Below are positions 52,870-61,884 of a stretch of DNA of 64,000 nucleotides, piece after piece. Position 1 is the stretch's first letter; the number at the start of each line of letters is the position of its first letter. The stretch covers positions 1,054,001 to 1,118,000 of the forward strand of contig NZ_JAOVZO020000018.1 of NCBI RefSeq assembly GCF_025717065.2. The letters are read 5' to 3'. The stretch is from Tahibacter soli (lineage in GTDB: Bacteria > Pseudomonadota > Gammaproteobacteria > Xanthomonadales > Rhodanobacteraceae). The notes beneath the pieces were generated by a model. That model ran no database searches, was not told the origin of the DNA, and saw only the letters and a program-made list of their open reading frames with translations. The translations under genes and the position numbers were made by a program.

Positions 52870-54318
52870 ATGTCGAAAATTGTCGCAATTATTCTATTCA
52901 TAGCCGCCGCGTGGAACGCCGCGGCGGAACCGGCCGCCGCGATCGTCGTGCAGGATGCGATCGCGCTGCGCGCCGCCGCGAAGGATTCGTCGCCGCTGCA
53001 GGCCACGCTGTGGCAGGGCGAAACGCTCGAAGTGCGCGGCGAGCGGCAGGACTATCTGCAAGTCTACGACCATCGCCGCGAACGCGGCGGCTACGTGCGC
53101 GCCTCGCAGGTGCGGCGCGTCGGCTTAGCGGCGACGGATGCGCCGGAGCTGTTGTCGGTCGTGCGCTTCCTGCGCGAAACGCCGGGCGCCGAGGCGCTCG
53201 GCATCGCCTATGTCGCGGCGTATCTCAAAGCGGCGCCGGGCGAGGCGATCACGAGCGAACCGTTTTTCGCGCTCGGCACGATGGCCGAGCGGCTCGCGCG
53301 GCGCGCGTCGTCGCGGCGCGCGAAGGCCGACGACGCGACGATCGCGGCGCACCTGGAAGTGGCCGCGAGCCTCGGCGTCGCGATCGCCAGCCGCGAGCGC
53401 GACGGCCGCATGCTGCTGTGCTACGACGGCGAGGCGTATCGCCGTGTGCTCGCGCTGCCGTCGTCCGACGTCGAACGCGCGCAGGCCGCGCTCGCACTGA
53501 CGCGGCCCGAGTGCATCGCGCCGGACCTGACGCCCGCGCAGCGCTACGACCACGACGCGTGGCGCATCGCGGTGCTCGCACAGGCGCCGCGGCAGAATCT
53601 GTCCGAGCATCTGAAGAATCGCCTGCGGCTGCGCAGCGCCGGCGTGCAGGCGAGCTACGCGTTCGCGCGCGTGCGCCGCGGCGAAGACGCGCAGGAAGCG
53701 GCAAGTCTCGCGCTGCAGGAACTGGCGTCGGTCAACAAGATGGAATTGGCGGAAGAAGACGCGAACGCGTACGCCGAAGCCGCGGTACGCGTCGGCGCGT
53801 CGCGCTGGGGCGCGGCGGCGGCGCCGGTCGCGGTGAGCGGCCTGCGCGTCGCGACGAGCGCCGGCGAACCGGGCGAGACCTGCGTCGCACTCGTCGATGC
53901 GAAACACGGCGAGAAGACGCCGCTCGCGCGCCGCTGCACGTATGGGCTCGTGTGGAACGCGTCGGCGAGCGCGAACGCGGCCGGCACGGCGCTCGCGCTC
54001 GCGGTGCAGCCGCTCGACGCGTGGCGCGAGCTGTGGGTGTTCCAGCGCGACGGCGATGCGTGGCGCATCGACGTGCTGCCGCCGGGCGCCGACGCGCCGG
54101 AACTCGGCTACGTCGAATTCGCCGGCTGGGTGCCGGGCAAGCCGCAGATGCTCGCGGCGCGCGAAGTGCGCGTCGACGGCCGCTTCCGGCGCACGTTCGA
54201 GGTCGTCGACCTTGCGACGCTCGCGGTCGAGAAGAAGGTCGACGACCCGGCGTCGCTCAGCGTGTTCTATCGCTCGCAGGATGCGGCGTGGAAGCGGCAG
54301 ACGGTGGCGTTGCGGTAG
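52870..54318 (+). CDS. Exported protein with N-terminal SH3-like domain
   Basis: A 482-residue secreted protein. The signal peptide (cleavage near AAAEP) is followed by an SH3-like domain (ALRAAAKDSSPLQATLWQGETLEVRGERQDYLQVYDHRRERGGYV-type pattern); the rest (~100-482) is alpha-helical then beta-rich with few motifs. Possibly binds cell wall. Not recognised beyond the SH3 part. The 3' end overlaps the opposite-strand membrane protein by 62 bases. Confidence 0.75.
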   Translation: MSKIVAIILFIAAAWNAAAEPAAAIVVQDAIALRAAAKDSSPLQATLWQGETLEVRGERQDYLQVYDHRRERGGYVRASQVRRVGLAATDAPELLSVVRFLRETPGAEALGIAYVAAYLKAAPGEAITSEPFFALGTMAERLARRASSRRAKADDATIAAHLEVAASLGVAIASRERDGRMLLCYDGEAYRRVLALPSSDVERAQAALALTRPECIAPDLTPAQRYDHDAWRIAVLAQAPRQNLSEHLKNRLRLRSAGVQASYAFARVRRGEDAQEAASLALQELASVNKMELAEEDANAYAEAAVRVGASRWGAAAAPVAVSGLRVATSAGEPGETCVALVDAKHGEKTPLARRCTYGLVWNASASANAAGTALALAVQPLDAWRELWVFQRDGDAWRIDVLPPGADAPELGYVEFAGWVPGKPQMLAAREVRVDGRFRRTFEVVDLATLAVEKKVDDPASLSVFYRSQDAAWKRQTVALR

Positions 54319-55996
54319 ACGACTCGCACTGATCCGGCGTGCGCACGCAGCGAAACCGCACCGCGCGCCGGCCCGCGACGACGTCGGCCGTCACGTCGTC
54401 GAACGCGGCGCCGTTCCACGCCAGATAGTGCGCGCCCGGCACGCTCGCCGGATCGATGTCGGGCGTGAGGTTGAAATAGCGAAACGCGAGATTGCCGATT
54501 TCCAGCGTGCGCACGAGGCGGCCGTTCTCGGCGAGCGGCACGAGCGGCGCGAAGCGCGCCACGGGCGCCGCCGCCGGCAGGTTGTGCATCCACGGCGTGA
54601 CGTCGGTCTCGAACGTGCAGCCGAAGAGGCGCGCCGGCGACGTTGCGACGGCCTTGACGATGCTGTCGGTGAAGCCGGGCCACGCGCCGTGCGGATCGGT
54701 GACGTCGAGCAGAAAGACGTGGCAGGGCGCGTCGCCGTCGAGTGCGAGCCGGTCGATCGCGCGCGCGGCGCCTTCGGCGAGCGCCTTGGGCGTGCCGTTC
54801 GCGAAATCGCGCAGCTGCGCGGCGAGACGGTGCGACGCGAACGCGTAGACGGCGACGACGAGCGGCAGCACCGCGGCGAGGACGACGCGCGAGGCCGCGT
54901 TGCGCGCGGCGGCGTCGACCGCGATCGCGGCGAGCATCGCCATGCCGAGCGCGCCGACGTAGTAGAAGCGCATCTTGTACACGACGTCGAACGCGCCGGT
55001 GTCGGGCGCGATGAAGAACTGCATCATGTCCAGGCCCGGCGCCTGCACGAGCGCCGGCGCGGCGACGAGCGCAAACGCGACGGCGAGCGCCGGCCACCGC
55101 TCGCGCCATGCGGGCAGCGCCGCGCGCGCGCCGAACGCGACGGCGCCGAGCGCGAACGCCGCGGCGGCGCCCGCGCAGAGCGACGCGGCGTACGACAGCC
55201 GCGCGCCGAAGCCGCCGATCGTCGCGAAGCCCGCGAAATATTTGACGAGCCCGTCGCGGATCAGCGCCGGCAGCGCGCCGGGCGTGTACAGCGTGTACTC
55301 GCGATCGTCCGGCAGCACGTAGCCGCGCCACAGATACCACGCGACGGTCGCGACGCCGACAGCGGCGACCGCGAGCGCACGGCGGCGCAGCGGCCACGGC
55401 GCGAGCGCCCACATCAGCGCGAGTGCCGGCGCGAAGGCGAGGCCGATTTCCTTCGCGAACATCGCGCCGAGGAGGCAGGCGAGTGCGAGCGCGGCGTACG
55501 GCGTGCGCGGCGCGTCGACCGCATGGCGCTGGCCGAAACGCAGCGCGGCGAGGCCCATGAATGCGGCGACGAGGTCGAAGCGATCCGACAGCCACGCCGT
55601 CGCGCCGATGCCGATCGGATGCAGCGCGTACAGCGCGGCGCCGGCGAGCGCGGCGGCGCGCCCGACGTTGCAGCCGCGGATGACCGCGTACAGCATCCAC
55701 GCGACGCCGACGTGCAGCGCCGCGTTGCACGCGTGCTGCCACCACGGCGTGACGGCGCCGGCCTGCGCGGTGAGCCACCAGACGAGGAGCGTCAGCGGGC
55801 GATAGTAGAACCCGCCGCCGCCGGGCATGCTGTCCTGCGCGAAGATCGGCCATGGCGTGTCGAGCAGGCGCGCGAACGCGAGCATCACGTAGTCGTCGAG
55901 CAGGAAATACGCGTCGAGCGCGGGTGCGTGGACGAGCGCGACCGCGCCGGCGAGCAGCAGCGGCGGCAACAGTCGGGCGAGGCGTGCGTCGGGCAT
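54257..55996 (-). CDS. Polytopic membrane protein, GT-C glycosyltransferase-like
   Basis: A 579-residue protein with about 10-11 helices and a C-terminal soluble domain. The first loop has YFLLDDYVMLAFA (Asp-Asp as in GT-C glycosyltransferases, which use a polyprenyl-linked sugar donor), and HPIGIGATAWLSDRFD follows, resembling ArnT/TMTC-type proteins. Sugar and acceptor unknown. ATG 55996 is chosen as the start of the first helix. Confidence 0.75.
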   Translation of the reverse strand: MPDARLARLLPPLLLAGAVALVHAPALDAYFLLDDYVMLAFARLLDTPWPIFAQDSMPGGGGFYYRPLTLLVWWLTAQAGAVTPWWQHACNAALHVGVAWMLYAVIRGCNVGRAAALAGAALYALHPIGIGATAWLSDRFDLVAAFMGLAALRFGQRHAVDAPRTPYAALALACLLGAMFAKEIGLAFAPALALMWALAPWPLRRRALAVAAVGVATVAWYLWRGYVLPDDREYTLYTPGALPALIRDGLVKYFAGFATIGGFGARLSYAASLCAGAAAAFALGAVAFGARAALPAWRERWPALAVAFALVAAPALVQAPGLDMMQFFIAPDTGAFDVVYKMRFYYVGALGMAMLAAIAVDAAARNAASRVVLAAVLPLVVAVYAFASHRLAAQLRDFANGTPKALAEGAARAIDRLALDGDAPCHVFLLDVTDPHGAWPGFTDSIVKAVATSPARLFGCTFETDVTPWMHNLPAAAPVARFAPLVPLAENGRLVRTLEIGNLAFRYFNLTPDIDPASVPGAHYLAWNGAAFDDVTADVVAGRRAVRFRCVRTPDQCESSTATPPSAASTPHPASDRTR

Positions 55997-56152
55997 CGAA
56001 GGCGGTCCGTTCCCTGGAAGGAAGGCCGGCGTGCGCCGGCCGCAATCCGGCAATGTGCGCGGTGTGCCGCGCGGCGTCAACGGCCGGGCGTGTGTGCGAT
56101 CTTCGCCGCCGAGGGTGTAGATTCGCCGCAGGGTATGAGCCGGGAGATCGCG

Positions 56153-56530
56153 ATGAAGTTCGCCCGCAACGTATTCGGACTCGCCGGCCTGTACGGCCTC
56201 GCCACCGTGCTGCCGCTGTTTTTCATGGAGGCGAAGGTCGGCATCGACACGCCGCCGCCGATCACGCACCCGGAGTTCTACTACGGCTTCGCCGGCGTCG
56301 CGCTCGCATGGCAGTTCGCGTTCTTCGCGATCGCGCGCGAGCCGGTGCGGCTGCGGCCGGTCATGCCGTTCGGCGCGTTCGAGAAGATCGCGTTCGGCGT
56401 CGCGACGATCGTGTTGTATCTGCAAGGCCGGCTGCCGGCGCAGATGGCCGGGTTCGGCGTCGTCGATCTCGTGTTCGCGGCACTGTTTCTCGTGGCGTAT
56501 GCGCGGACGCCGCGGCGCTGGTCACTCTAG
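56153..56530 (+). CDS. Small four-helix membrane protein
   Basis: A 125-residue protein with four hydrophobic helices, no known motif. GGAG precedes ATG 56153 at 7 bases; an in-frame ATG at 56135 is less favoured. Unknown function. Its end overlaps the pseudogene on the other strand. Confidence 0.7.
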   Translation: MKFARNVFGLAGLYGLATVLPLFFMEAKVGIDTPPPITHPEFYYGFAGVALAWQFAFFAIAREPVRLRPVMPFGAFEKIAFGVATIVLYLQGRLPAQMAGFGVVDLVFAALFLVAYARTPRRWSL

Positions 56531-56826
56531 CGGGTAGAGCGACAGCAGCGTCAGCACGAGCGCTGCCTGCGCAATGCCGCAGACGATCGCAAGGACGTGT
56601 CTCCGGGTGCGTCGTGCCGCGGCGTACCGCAGTACGGCCGTCGCCCAGAGCGCCGCGGTCAGGCCCAGCGGCTACGTGTAGAGCACCGCTGCGACGACGA
56701 CGAAGACCAGCAGTCGCGGCATCGCGACGGCGCCAGCAGAATCAGCAGCAACAGCGCGTCGACGACGAGCGGAACGCGCACGAGCGCGACATAGGGAAAT
56801 CGGCGGATCGTCGTCGTTCGCGTCAT
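56522..56826 (-). pseudogene. Decayed paralogue of the neighbouring small membrane protein
   Basis: Start (MTRTTTIRRFPYVALVRVPL) resembles that of the next gene (MSTYPVVRYFPYALLVRAPL) and overlaps its stop as ATGA. After about 33 codons the reading frame shifts near 56720; the shifted frame then reads VFVVVAAVLYT, an in-frame TAG, PLGLTAALWATAVLRYAA and a final helix to TGA at 56522. Two lesions make a product unlikely. Confidence 0.65.
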
Positions 56827-57131
56827 CGGTCCACGGATTCTGCCACGCGGCGCAGCACTTCGAGCGTCAACGCCAGTTGCGCGCAGCCGCACGCGATCGC
56901 CGCGAGATGCCGCCACGATCGCAAGCCGCCCGCGCGATACAGCGCCAGCAGCGCGAACGGTACGACGAAGACCTGCAGGAGGCCGACGCACAGATACACC
57001 ACCCCGACGCGGTGCGCGCCGACCGTCGTCATTCCGCCGAGAATCACGACGAGCTGTACCCCGTTCGCCAGCAGCGGCGCGCGCACGAGCAGGGCGTACG
57101 GAAAATACCGTACGACGGGATAAGTGGACAT
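56823..57131 (-). CDS. Small membrane protein, intact paralogue
   Basis: A 102-residue protein with three hydrophobic helices. FPYALLVRAPLLANGVQLVV opens it; the last helix region is HLAAIACGCAQLALTLEVL. Unknown family. First gene of a two-gene unit whose second member is broken. Confidence 0.65.
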   Translation of the reverse strand: MSTYPVVRYFPYALLVRAPLLANGVQLVVILGGMTTVGAHRVGVVYLCVGLLQVFVVPFALLALYRAGGLRSWRHLAAIACGCAQLALTLEVLRRVAESVDR

Positions 57132-57194
57132 CGGGATTCGCGGCCAAAGGGTGTCGGCGCTTACAGACCCGACTGCCGGCCGGAAGTTCGCGCG

Positions 57195-58439
57195 TCAGCC
57201 CGGCGGCGCGTCGCCGTCTTCGCCGCGTGCCACGACGCGCGTCGCCGCAAGATCGGCCGTCACGTTGCCGACCGTCGCGAACACGTCAGGCACGAGTTCC
57301 ACCGCGAGCAGCAACCCCATCGGCTCGATCGGCAGGCCGAGCGACTGGACCACCGGCAGGTTCATGCCCATGAACGTCGCCTGGCCCGGCAGGCCGGCCG
57401 ACCCGATGCTGATCGCGACCGCGAGCACGACCGCGAACGCCCACTGCGCGACGCCGACGTCGACGCCGTACGCCCATGCGATGAACGCGCTGACGCCGAT
57501 GTACTGGATCGGGCTCGTGATGCGGAACAGCGAAACCGCGAGCGGCAGCACGAGCGCGGCGACCGGCCGCGGCGTGCCGAGCCGCTCCTGCGATTCGAGC
57601 ATCGCCGGCAGTGACGCGAGCGACGACTGCGTGCTCGCCGCGACCGCCTGCGCCGGCGCCGCCGCCGCGGCGAAGCGCACGACCGTGCGACCGCCGAACG
57701 CCGCGACGACGCCGTACATCGCGAGCGCGGCGATCAGATACATCGAGCATTGCAGCGCGAGATAGCCGCCGAGCGCCGCGAGCATGCCGGCGCCCGCGTT
57801 CGCGGCGACCGGCAGGATCAGCGCGAACACGCCGAGCGGCGCGAGCCACAGCACCCAGCCGACGATCACGGTCATCGCGTCGGCGACGCCCTGGAAGAAC
57901 GCGACGATCGTCGCGCGCCGCGCCGCGTCGATGCGCGTCAGCGCGAACGCGAAGGCGAGGGTGAACACGACGAGCGGCACGATCGCGCCCTGCGCCGCCG
58001 CGCCGACGGCGTTCGTCGGTACGATGCTGCCGAACCAGTCGACGAGGTTCAGCGCCGCGCCCGGCGCCGCCGGCGTGCCGCCGCTCGCCGCATGCAGCGA
58101 CGCGGCGACCGACGCGTCGCGCGGCAGCAGCGACAGGAACGCCGGCGCGTACAGCGCCGCGAACACGGCGCCGCCGAAGAGGATCGCGAGAAACGTCAGC
58201 ACCGAGCGCCGCGCGACGCGGCCCGACGCCGCGGCGTCGGTCGCGAGATTCACGCCGACGATGATCAGCGCGACGACGAGCGGCACGATCGTCATCTGCA
58301 GGCCGTTGAGCCAGAGCCGGCCGACCGGTCGCAACACCGCCGACGCGGTCGCGGCCGACGACGGATCGACCTGCGCGAGCGCGAAGCCGAGCGCGGCGCC
58401 CGCGGCGAGTCCCAGCAATACGCGTGTCGCGCTCGTCAT
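57195..58439 (-). CDS. Dicarboxylate/amino acid:cation symporter (SDF family)
   Basis: A 414-residue DctA/GltP-type transporter with eight helices and two hairpins. The substrate region AAPAQAVAASTQSSLASLPAM (serine-rich HP1) and SAGLPGQATFMGMNLPV (HP2) with PDVFATVGNVTADLAAT (TM8, with the NxxxD-like site) are clear. It follows RpiR in a cluster for murein peptide use, so glutamate or aspartate uptake is likely. ATG 58439 is chosen. Confidence 0.9.
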   Translation of the reverse strand: MTSATRVLLGLAAGAALGFALAQVDPSSAATASAVLRPVGRLWLNGLQMTIVPLVVALIIVGVNLATDAAASGRVARRSVLTFLAILFGGAVFAALYAPAFLSLLPRDASVAASLHAASGGTPAAPGAALNLVDWFGSIVPTNAVGAAAQGAIVPLVVFTLAFAFALTRIDAARRATIVAFFQGVADAMTVIVGWVLWLAPLGVFALILPVAANAGAGMLAALGGYLALQCSMYLIAALAMYGVVAAFGGRTVVRFAAAAAPAQAVAASTQSSLASLPAMLESQERLGTPRPVAALVLPLAVSLFRITSPIQYIGVSAFIAWAYGVDVGVAQWAFAVVLAVAISIGSAGLPGQATFMGMNLPVVQSLGLPIEPMGLLLAVELVPDVFATVGNVTADLAATRVVARGEDGDAPPG

Positions 58440-58530
58440 GAGGTTTCCGTACGTCGGGGCCGGCGCCGGCGGGCGCACAGCGTTGCGGATTCGCGGACCG
58501 GCGGCAAAGCGATTGCCGGCATATGTTTAT

Positions 58531-59391
58531 TCAAGGATCGATGAGGTGGCGCATGCGTTCGACGTTCGCGCCGAGGCGCGCGGCGCCGTCGCCGATGCGT
58601 TCGCACAGCGCGAGAAACAGCACGTCGAGCAGGTGCTGCAGCGCCGCGCAGTACAGCAAGGGTTCGACGGCGGGGCGCTCGTCGTGCGCCGAGACGAGCA
58701 GCGACGCGTCGGCGTGCGCGCGCAGCGGGTTGGCGGTGTGGCGCGTGACCGACACGACCTTGCCGCCGCGCTCGCGCAGGTCGCGCGACAGCTGTGCGAG
58801 CGCGTTCTGGCGGCCGTGTTCGGAGAACACGAACATGACGTCGCCGTGCGTCGCGGTCGCAAGGCTCGTCGACAGGAACACCGGGTCGCAGTGATGCACG
58901 GTGTGGATGTCGAGCAGCGACAGCTTGAGCGCGAACGCCTGCGCCTGGATGCCGTCTTCGCCGAGGCCGGTGACGAACACCTTCGGCGCGCCGGCGATCG
59001 CCGCGGCGATCGCGTCGAGCTGCGCCGGCGCGTTGATCGCGCGCGTTTCGGCCTGCGCTTCGAGCTTGCCGCGCGACAGGCCGTCGGCGAGCGCGGCGTA
59101 CGGGTCGGCGACGGCGCGCACGGCGTCCGCGTCGTCGTTCGACTGGTTCTCGATCGCGCGATGGTGCGCCACCGATTCGCCGACCGAGAGCTTCAGATCC
59201 GGATAGCCCTTGAAGCCGAGCTTCTGGCTGAACTTGACGACGCTCGACTGGCTGATCTTGAGCGCGTTGGCCACCTGCTGCGACGAGTAGTCGCGCAACA
59301 AGTGCGCATTGTCCAGAATGAAATCGGCGATGCGCCGCTCGATCGCCGACATCTGGTCGCGCTCGGCGCGGATCTTGACGAGCGGCGACAT
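58531..59391 (-). CDS. MurR/RpiR-family regulator
   Basis: A 286-residue regulator with an N-terminal HTH_6 domain (MSAIERRIADFILDN ... SSQQVANALKISQSSVVKFSQKLGFKGYPDLKLSV) and a C-terminal SIS domain (KVFVTGLGEDGIQAQAFALKL) that binds sugar phosphates or muropeptides. It sits one base after the dipeptide epimerase; probably controls the murein-peptide operon. GTG 59400 is an alternative start. Confidence 0.92.
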   Translation of the reverse strand: MSPLVKIRAERDQMSAIERRIADFILDNAHLLRDYSSQQVANALKISQSSVVKFSQKLGFKGYPDLKLSVGESVAHHRAIENQSNDDADAVRAVADPYAALADGLSRGKLEAQAETRAINAPAQLDAIAAAIAGAPKVFVTGLGEDGIQAQAFALKLSLLDIHTVHHCDPVFLSTSLATATHGDVMFVFSEHGRQNALAQLSRDLRERGGKVVSVTRHTANPLRAHADASLLVSAHDERPAVEPLLYCAALQHLLDVLFLALCERIGDGAARLGANVERMRHLIDP

Positions 59392-59392
59392 G

Positions 59393-60490
59393 TCAGTCAC
59401 GCAGCAGCTCGAGTCCGCGGATCTCGCGGATGCCGAGGCCCGGCGAATCGGTGACCGAGATTTCCGATTCGTTGAAGATCACGCCGCCGTCGACCGGATT
59501 GAAGCTGCACAGCGACGGCCCGTCGAGATCGACCTTCGTGATGACGTTCGACTTGGCGACGGCGACGTGCACGGCCGCCGACACGCTGATGCTCGTTTCG
59601 AGCATGCAGCCGATCATGCATTCGACCTGGTACAGCGCCGCGATGTCGGCGATGCGGATCGCGTTGGAGATGCCGCCGGTCTTCATCAGCTTGATGTTGA
59701 TGATGTCGGCCGCGCGCATCTTGATGAGTTCGATCACCTCGATCGGCCCGAACACGCTTTCGTCGGCCATGACCGGCGTGTGCACGCGGTCGGTCACGTA
59801 CTTCATGCCTTCCAGATCCTGCGCCTTCACCGGCTGCTCGACGAGTTCGAGCCGCACGCCGGCGTCCTCGAGCGCCTGCACGGCGTACACGGCCTGCTTG
59901 GCGGTCCAGCCCTGGTTCGCGTCGAGACGCAGGAGCGCGCGGCCTTCGACCGCGGCGTAGATCGCCTTGATGCGTTCGATGTCGACGCCGATGTCCTTGC
60001 CGACCTTGATCTTGAGCGATTCGAAGCCGCGTTCGACCGCGGCGAGCGAGTCGGCCACCATCTTGTCGATGTAGTCGACGCTGATCGTGATGTCGGTCGT
60101 GATCACCGGGTCGCCGCCGCCGAGCATCTTGTACAACGGTGCGTTGTACAGCTGGCCGAAGAGATCGTACACCGCGATCTCGACCGCGGCCTTCGCGCTG
60201 AAGTTCTTTTCCAGCGCGCCCTGGATAAGCTGCGTGATGCGGTTGAGGTTGGCGATTTCCTCGCCGACCAGGCGCGGGAAGATGAACTTGCGGATCGCCT
60301 CGATGATCGAGCCGTGCGTATCGCCGGTGATCACGGCGGTGGCGGGCGCTTCGCCGTAGCCGACGTGGCCGGTGTCGGTGTTGACGATGACGACGATGTC
60401 CTCGATCGTCTCGACGGTGCGCAGCGCGGTCTTGAACGGCGTCTTCAAGGGCACGCGCAGCATCCCGAACCGGATATCCGTAATCTTCAT
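59393..60490 (-). CDS. L-Ala-D/L-Glu (dipeptide) epimerase
   Basis: A 365-residue enolase-superfamily enzyme. The catalytic pair Lys160-x-Lys162 (LKIKVG), metal ligands Asp190 (LRLDANQGW), Glu218 (EQP) and Asp243 (ADES), and Lys267 (NIKLMKTGG) all match the Bacillus and E. coli L-Ala-D/L-Glu epimerases. It turns the D-Glu of cell-wall dipeptides into L-Glu. The start lies one base after the NlpC/P60 stop with an AGGAAATAAG site. Neighbours support murein peptide recycling. Confidence 0.93.
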   Translation of the reverse strand: MKITDIRFGMLRVPLKTPFKTALRTVETIEDIVVIVNTDTGHVGYGEAPATAVITGDTHGSIIEAIRKFIFPRLVGEEIANLNRITQLIQGALEKNFSAKAAVEIAVYDLFGQLYNAPLYKMLGGGDPVITTDITISVDYIDKMVADSLAAVERGFESLKIKVGKDIGVDIERIKAIYAAVEGRALLRLDANQGWTAKQAVYAVQALEDAGVRLELVEQPVKAQDLEGMKYVTDRVHTPVMADESVFGPIEVIELIKMRAADIINIKLMKTGGISNAIRIADIAALYQVECMIGCMLETSISVSAAVHVAVAKSNVITKVDLDGPSLCSFNPVDGGVIFNESEISVTDSPGLGIREIRGLELLRD

Positions 60491-60491
60491 C

Positions 60492-61880
60492 TTATTTCCT
60501 GATGCGCTGAATGCTGTAGATGCGATCGATGTAGCTGGTGTTTTCGTTGAGCAGCAACGGCGTCAGCGGCGATACGGAAACGGCGTTCAGATGCACGCGC
60601 GTCATCTCGCCCTTGTCGTTGCGGTAGCTGATGCCGGTCGTATCGTGGATGACGTACGGCTCGCCGTCGACGTGGCCGATCACCATCATCACGTGGCCCG
60701 GAATGAAGATCAGGTCGCCGGCTTCGAGCGCGCGCAGCGCCGCCAGGCGTGTGGCAGCATCGTCGCGCTCGGTGAACGCGAGGCGGTTGAGCGCCGGGCT
60801 CACGGCCATGTCGCGCGTGTTGCGCGGCAGGGTCACGCCGAAGCTGCGGTAGATTTCCGAAACGAAGCCGGAGCAGTCGCGCGCGTTGTACGAATGGCCC
60901 CAGCCGTAGCGCTCGCCGAGAAACTTGAAGCCCTGTTGCAACAGGTGCGCCGCGGTCAGCGGCAGATAGTCGCTCGACGTTTCGTTCGTCTTCGGCAGCA
61001 GCGCCGGCACGAATTCGAGCCGGCCGTTCGCGTCGCGCGCCGGCAGTTCGATGACGTGCGAGGTGTACGGATGCTGGCCGTTGACCGGGCGGTCGGCCGG
61101 CCACTGCGCGAGCACCGGCACGCGCACGCCCATGTCGAGCTGCAGCTCGGAAACGTCCGGGCGCTCGGGCGTGTGCACCGTGCGCGCGGCGGTGCCGACG
61201 ACGACGAGATGCGGCTCCTTGTCGGCATAGCCGAGCACTTGCGCGCGCTCGCCTTCGGCGACGTGGTCCTTTTCGATCCACGCCGCGTACAGCGGGCTTG
61301 CGACGAACCACCAGCGGCCGTCGCGGCTCGCATGCACGAGCGCGACCGGCGTGCCGGGAAACAGCGCCGATTCCTGGAAGCGGTCGATGTCGGTGTCGCC
61401 GCGCGACGTGAACACGCGCAGGCGCGTGGGGAACGCGCGCAGGTCGGCGCGGCGCACGACGAGGCCGTAACGCACGGGCGTCGCGTCCGGTATCGCCGCG
61501 ACGTTCGCGTCGGCGACGAGCGCGTCGAGCGTCGCGGCCGGCACCGGTTCGCCGCGTTCGTCGTACAACGGCTTGTCGGGCCGCGACGAGAGGTCTTCGA
61601 CCCAGCCGGCGATCGTTGCGCGCGGCAGCGTCGCCGGCAATGCGGCGAGGTCGTGCACCGACGCGTCGGTTTCGACGAGCCGGCGGTTCTGCGCGGCGAT
61701 CGCGGCGGCGTCGAGAATCACGCGCGACGGATGCGACTGCCGGTCGATCCAGTAGTCGGCGTTCAACTGCGGCTCCTCGACGCCGACGATGGCGTGCGGC
61801 GGGGCCGTCGCCTTGCGCGCCGCCGGGGCGGTACAGGCGCCGAGCAGGACGGCGCCGAGCGTGATGACGATGAATCGCAT
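60492..61880 (-). CDS. NlpC/P60 muropeptide hydrolase lipoprotein with SH3 domains
   Basis: A 462-residue protein. Lipobox LLGAC near residue 15 marks it as a lipoprotein. Middle region has two bacterial SH3-type domains (YGLVVRRADLRAFPTRLRVF; GERAQVLGYADKEPHLVVVG). The C-terminal NlpC/P60 domain has Cys in NARDCSGFVSE, His in GHVMMVIGH and a third polar site. It probably cuts L-Ala-D-Glu bonds and feeds dipeptides to the epimerase. Start ATG 61880 is preferred over 61895, which overlaps the permease gene. Confidence 0.9.
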   Translation of the reverse strand: MRFIVITLGAVLLGACTAPAARKATAPPHAIVGVEEPQLNADYWIDRQSHPSRVILDAAAIAAQNRRLVETDASVHDLAALPATLPRATIAGWVEDLSSRPDKPLYDERGEPVPAATLDALVADANVAAIPDATPVRYGLVVRRADLRAFPTRLRVFTSRGDTDIDRFQESALFPGTPVALVHASRDGRWWFVASPLYAAWIEKDHVAEGERAQVLGYADKEPHLVVVGTAARTVHTPERPDVSELQLDMGVRVPVLAQWPADRPVNGQHPYTSHVIELPARDANGRLEFVPALLPKTNETSSDYLPLTAAHLLQQGFKFLGERYGWGHSYNARDCSGFVSEIYRSFGVTLPRNTRDMAVSPALNRLAFTERDDAATRLAALRALEAGDLIFIPGHVMMVIGHVDGEPYVIHDTTGISYRNDKGEMTRVHLNAVSVSPLTPLLLNENTSYIDRIYSIQRIRK

Positions 61881-61884
61881 GCGT

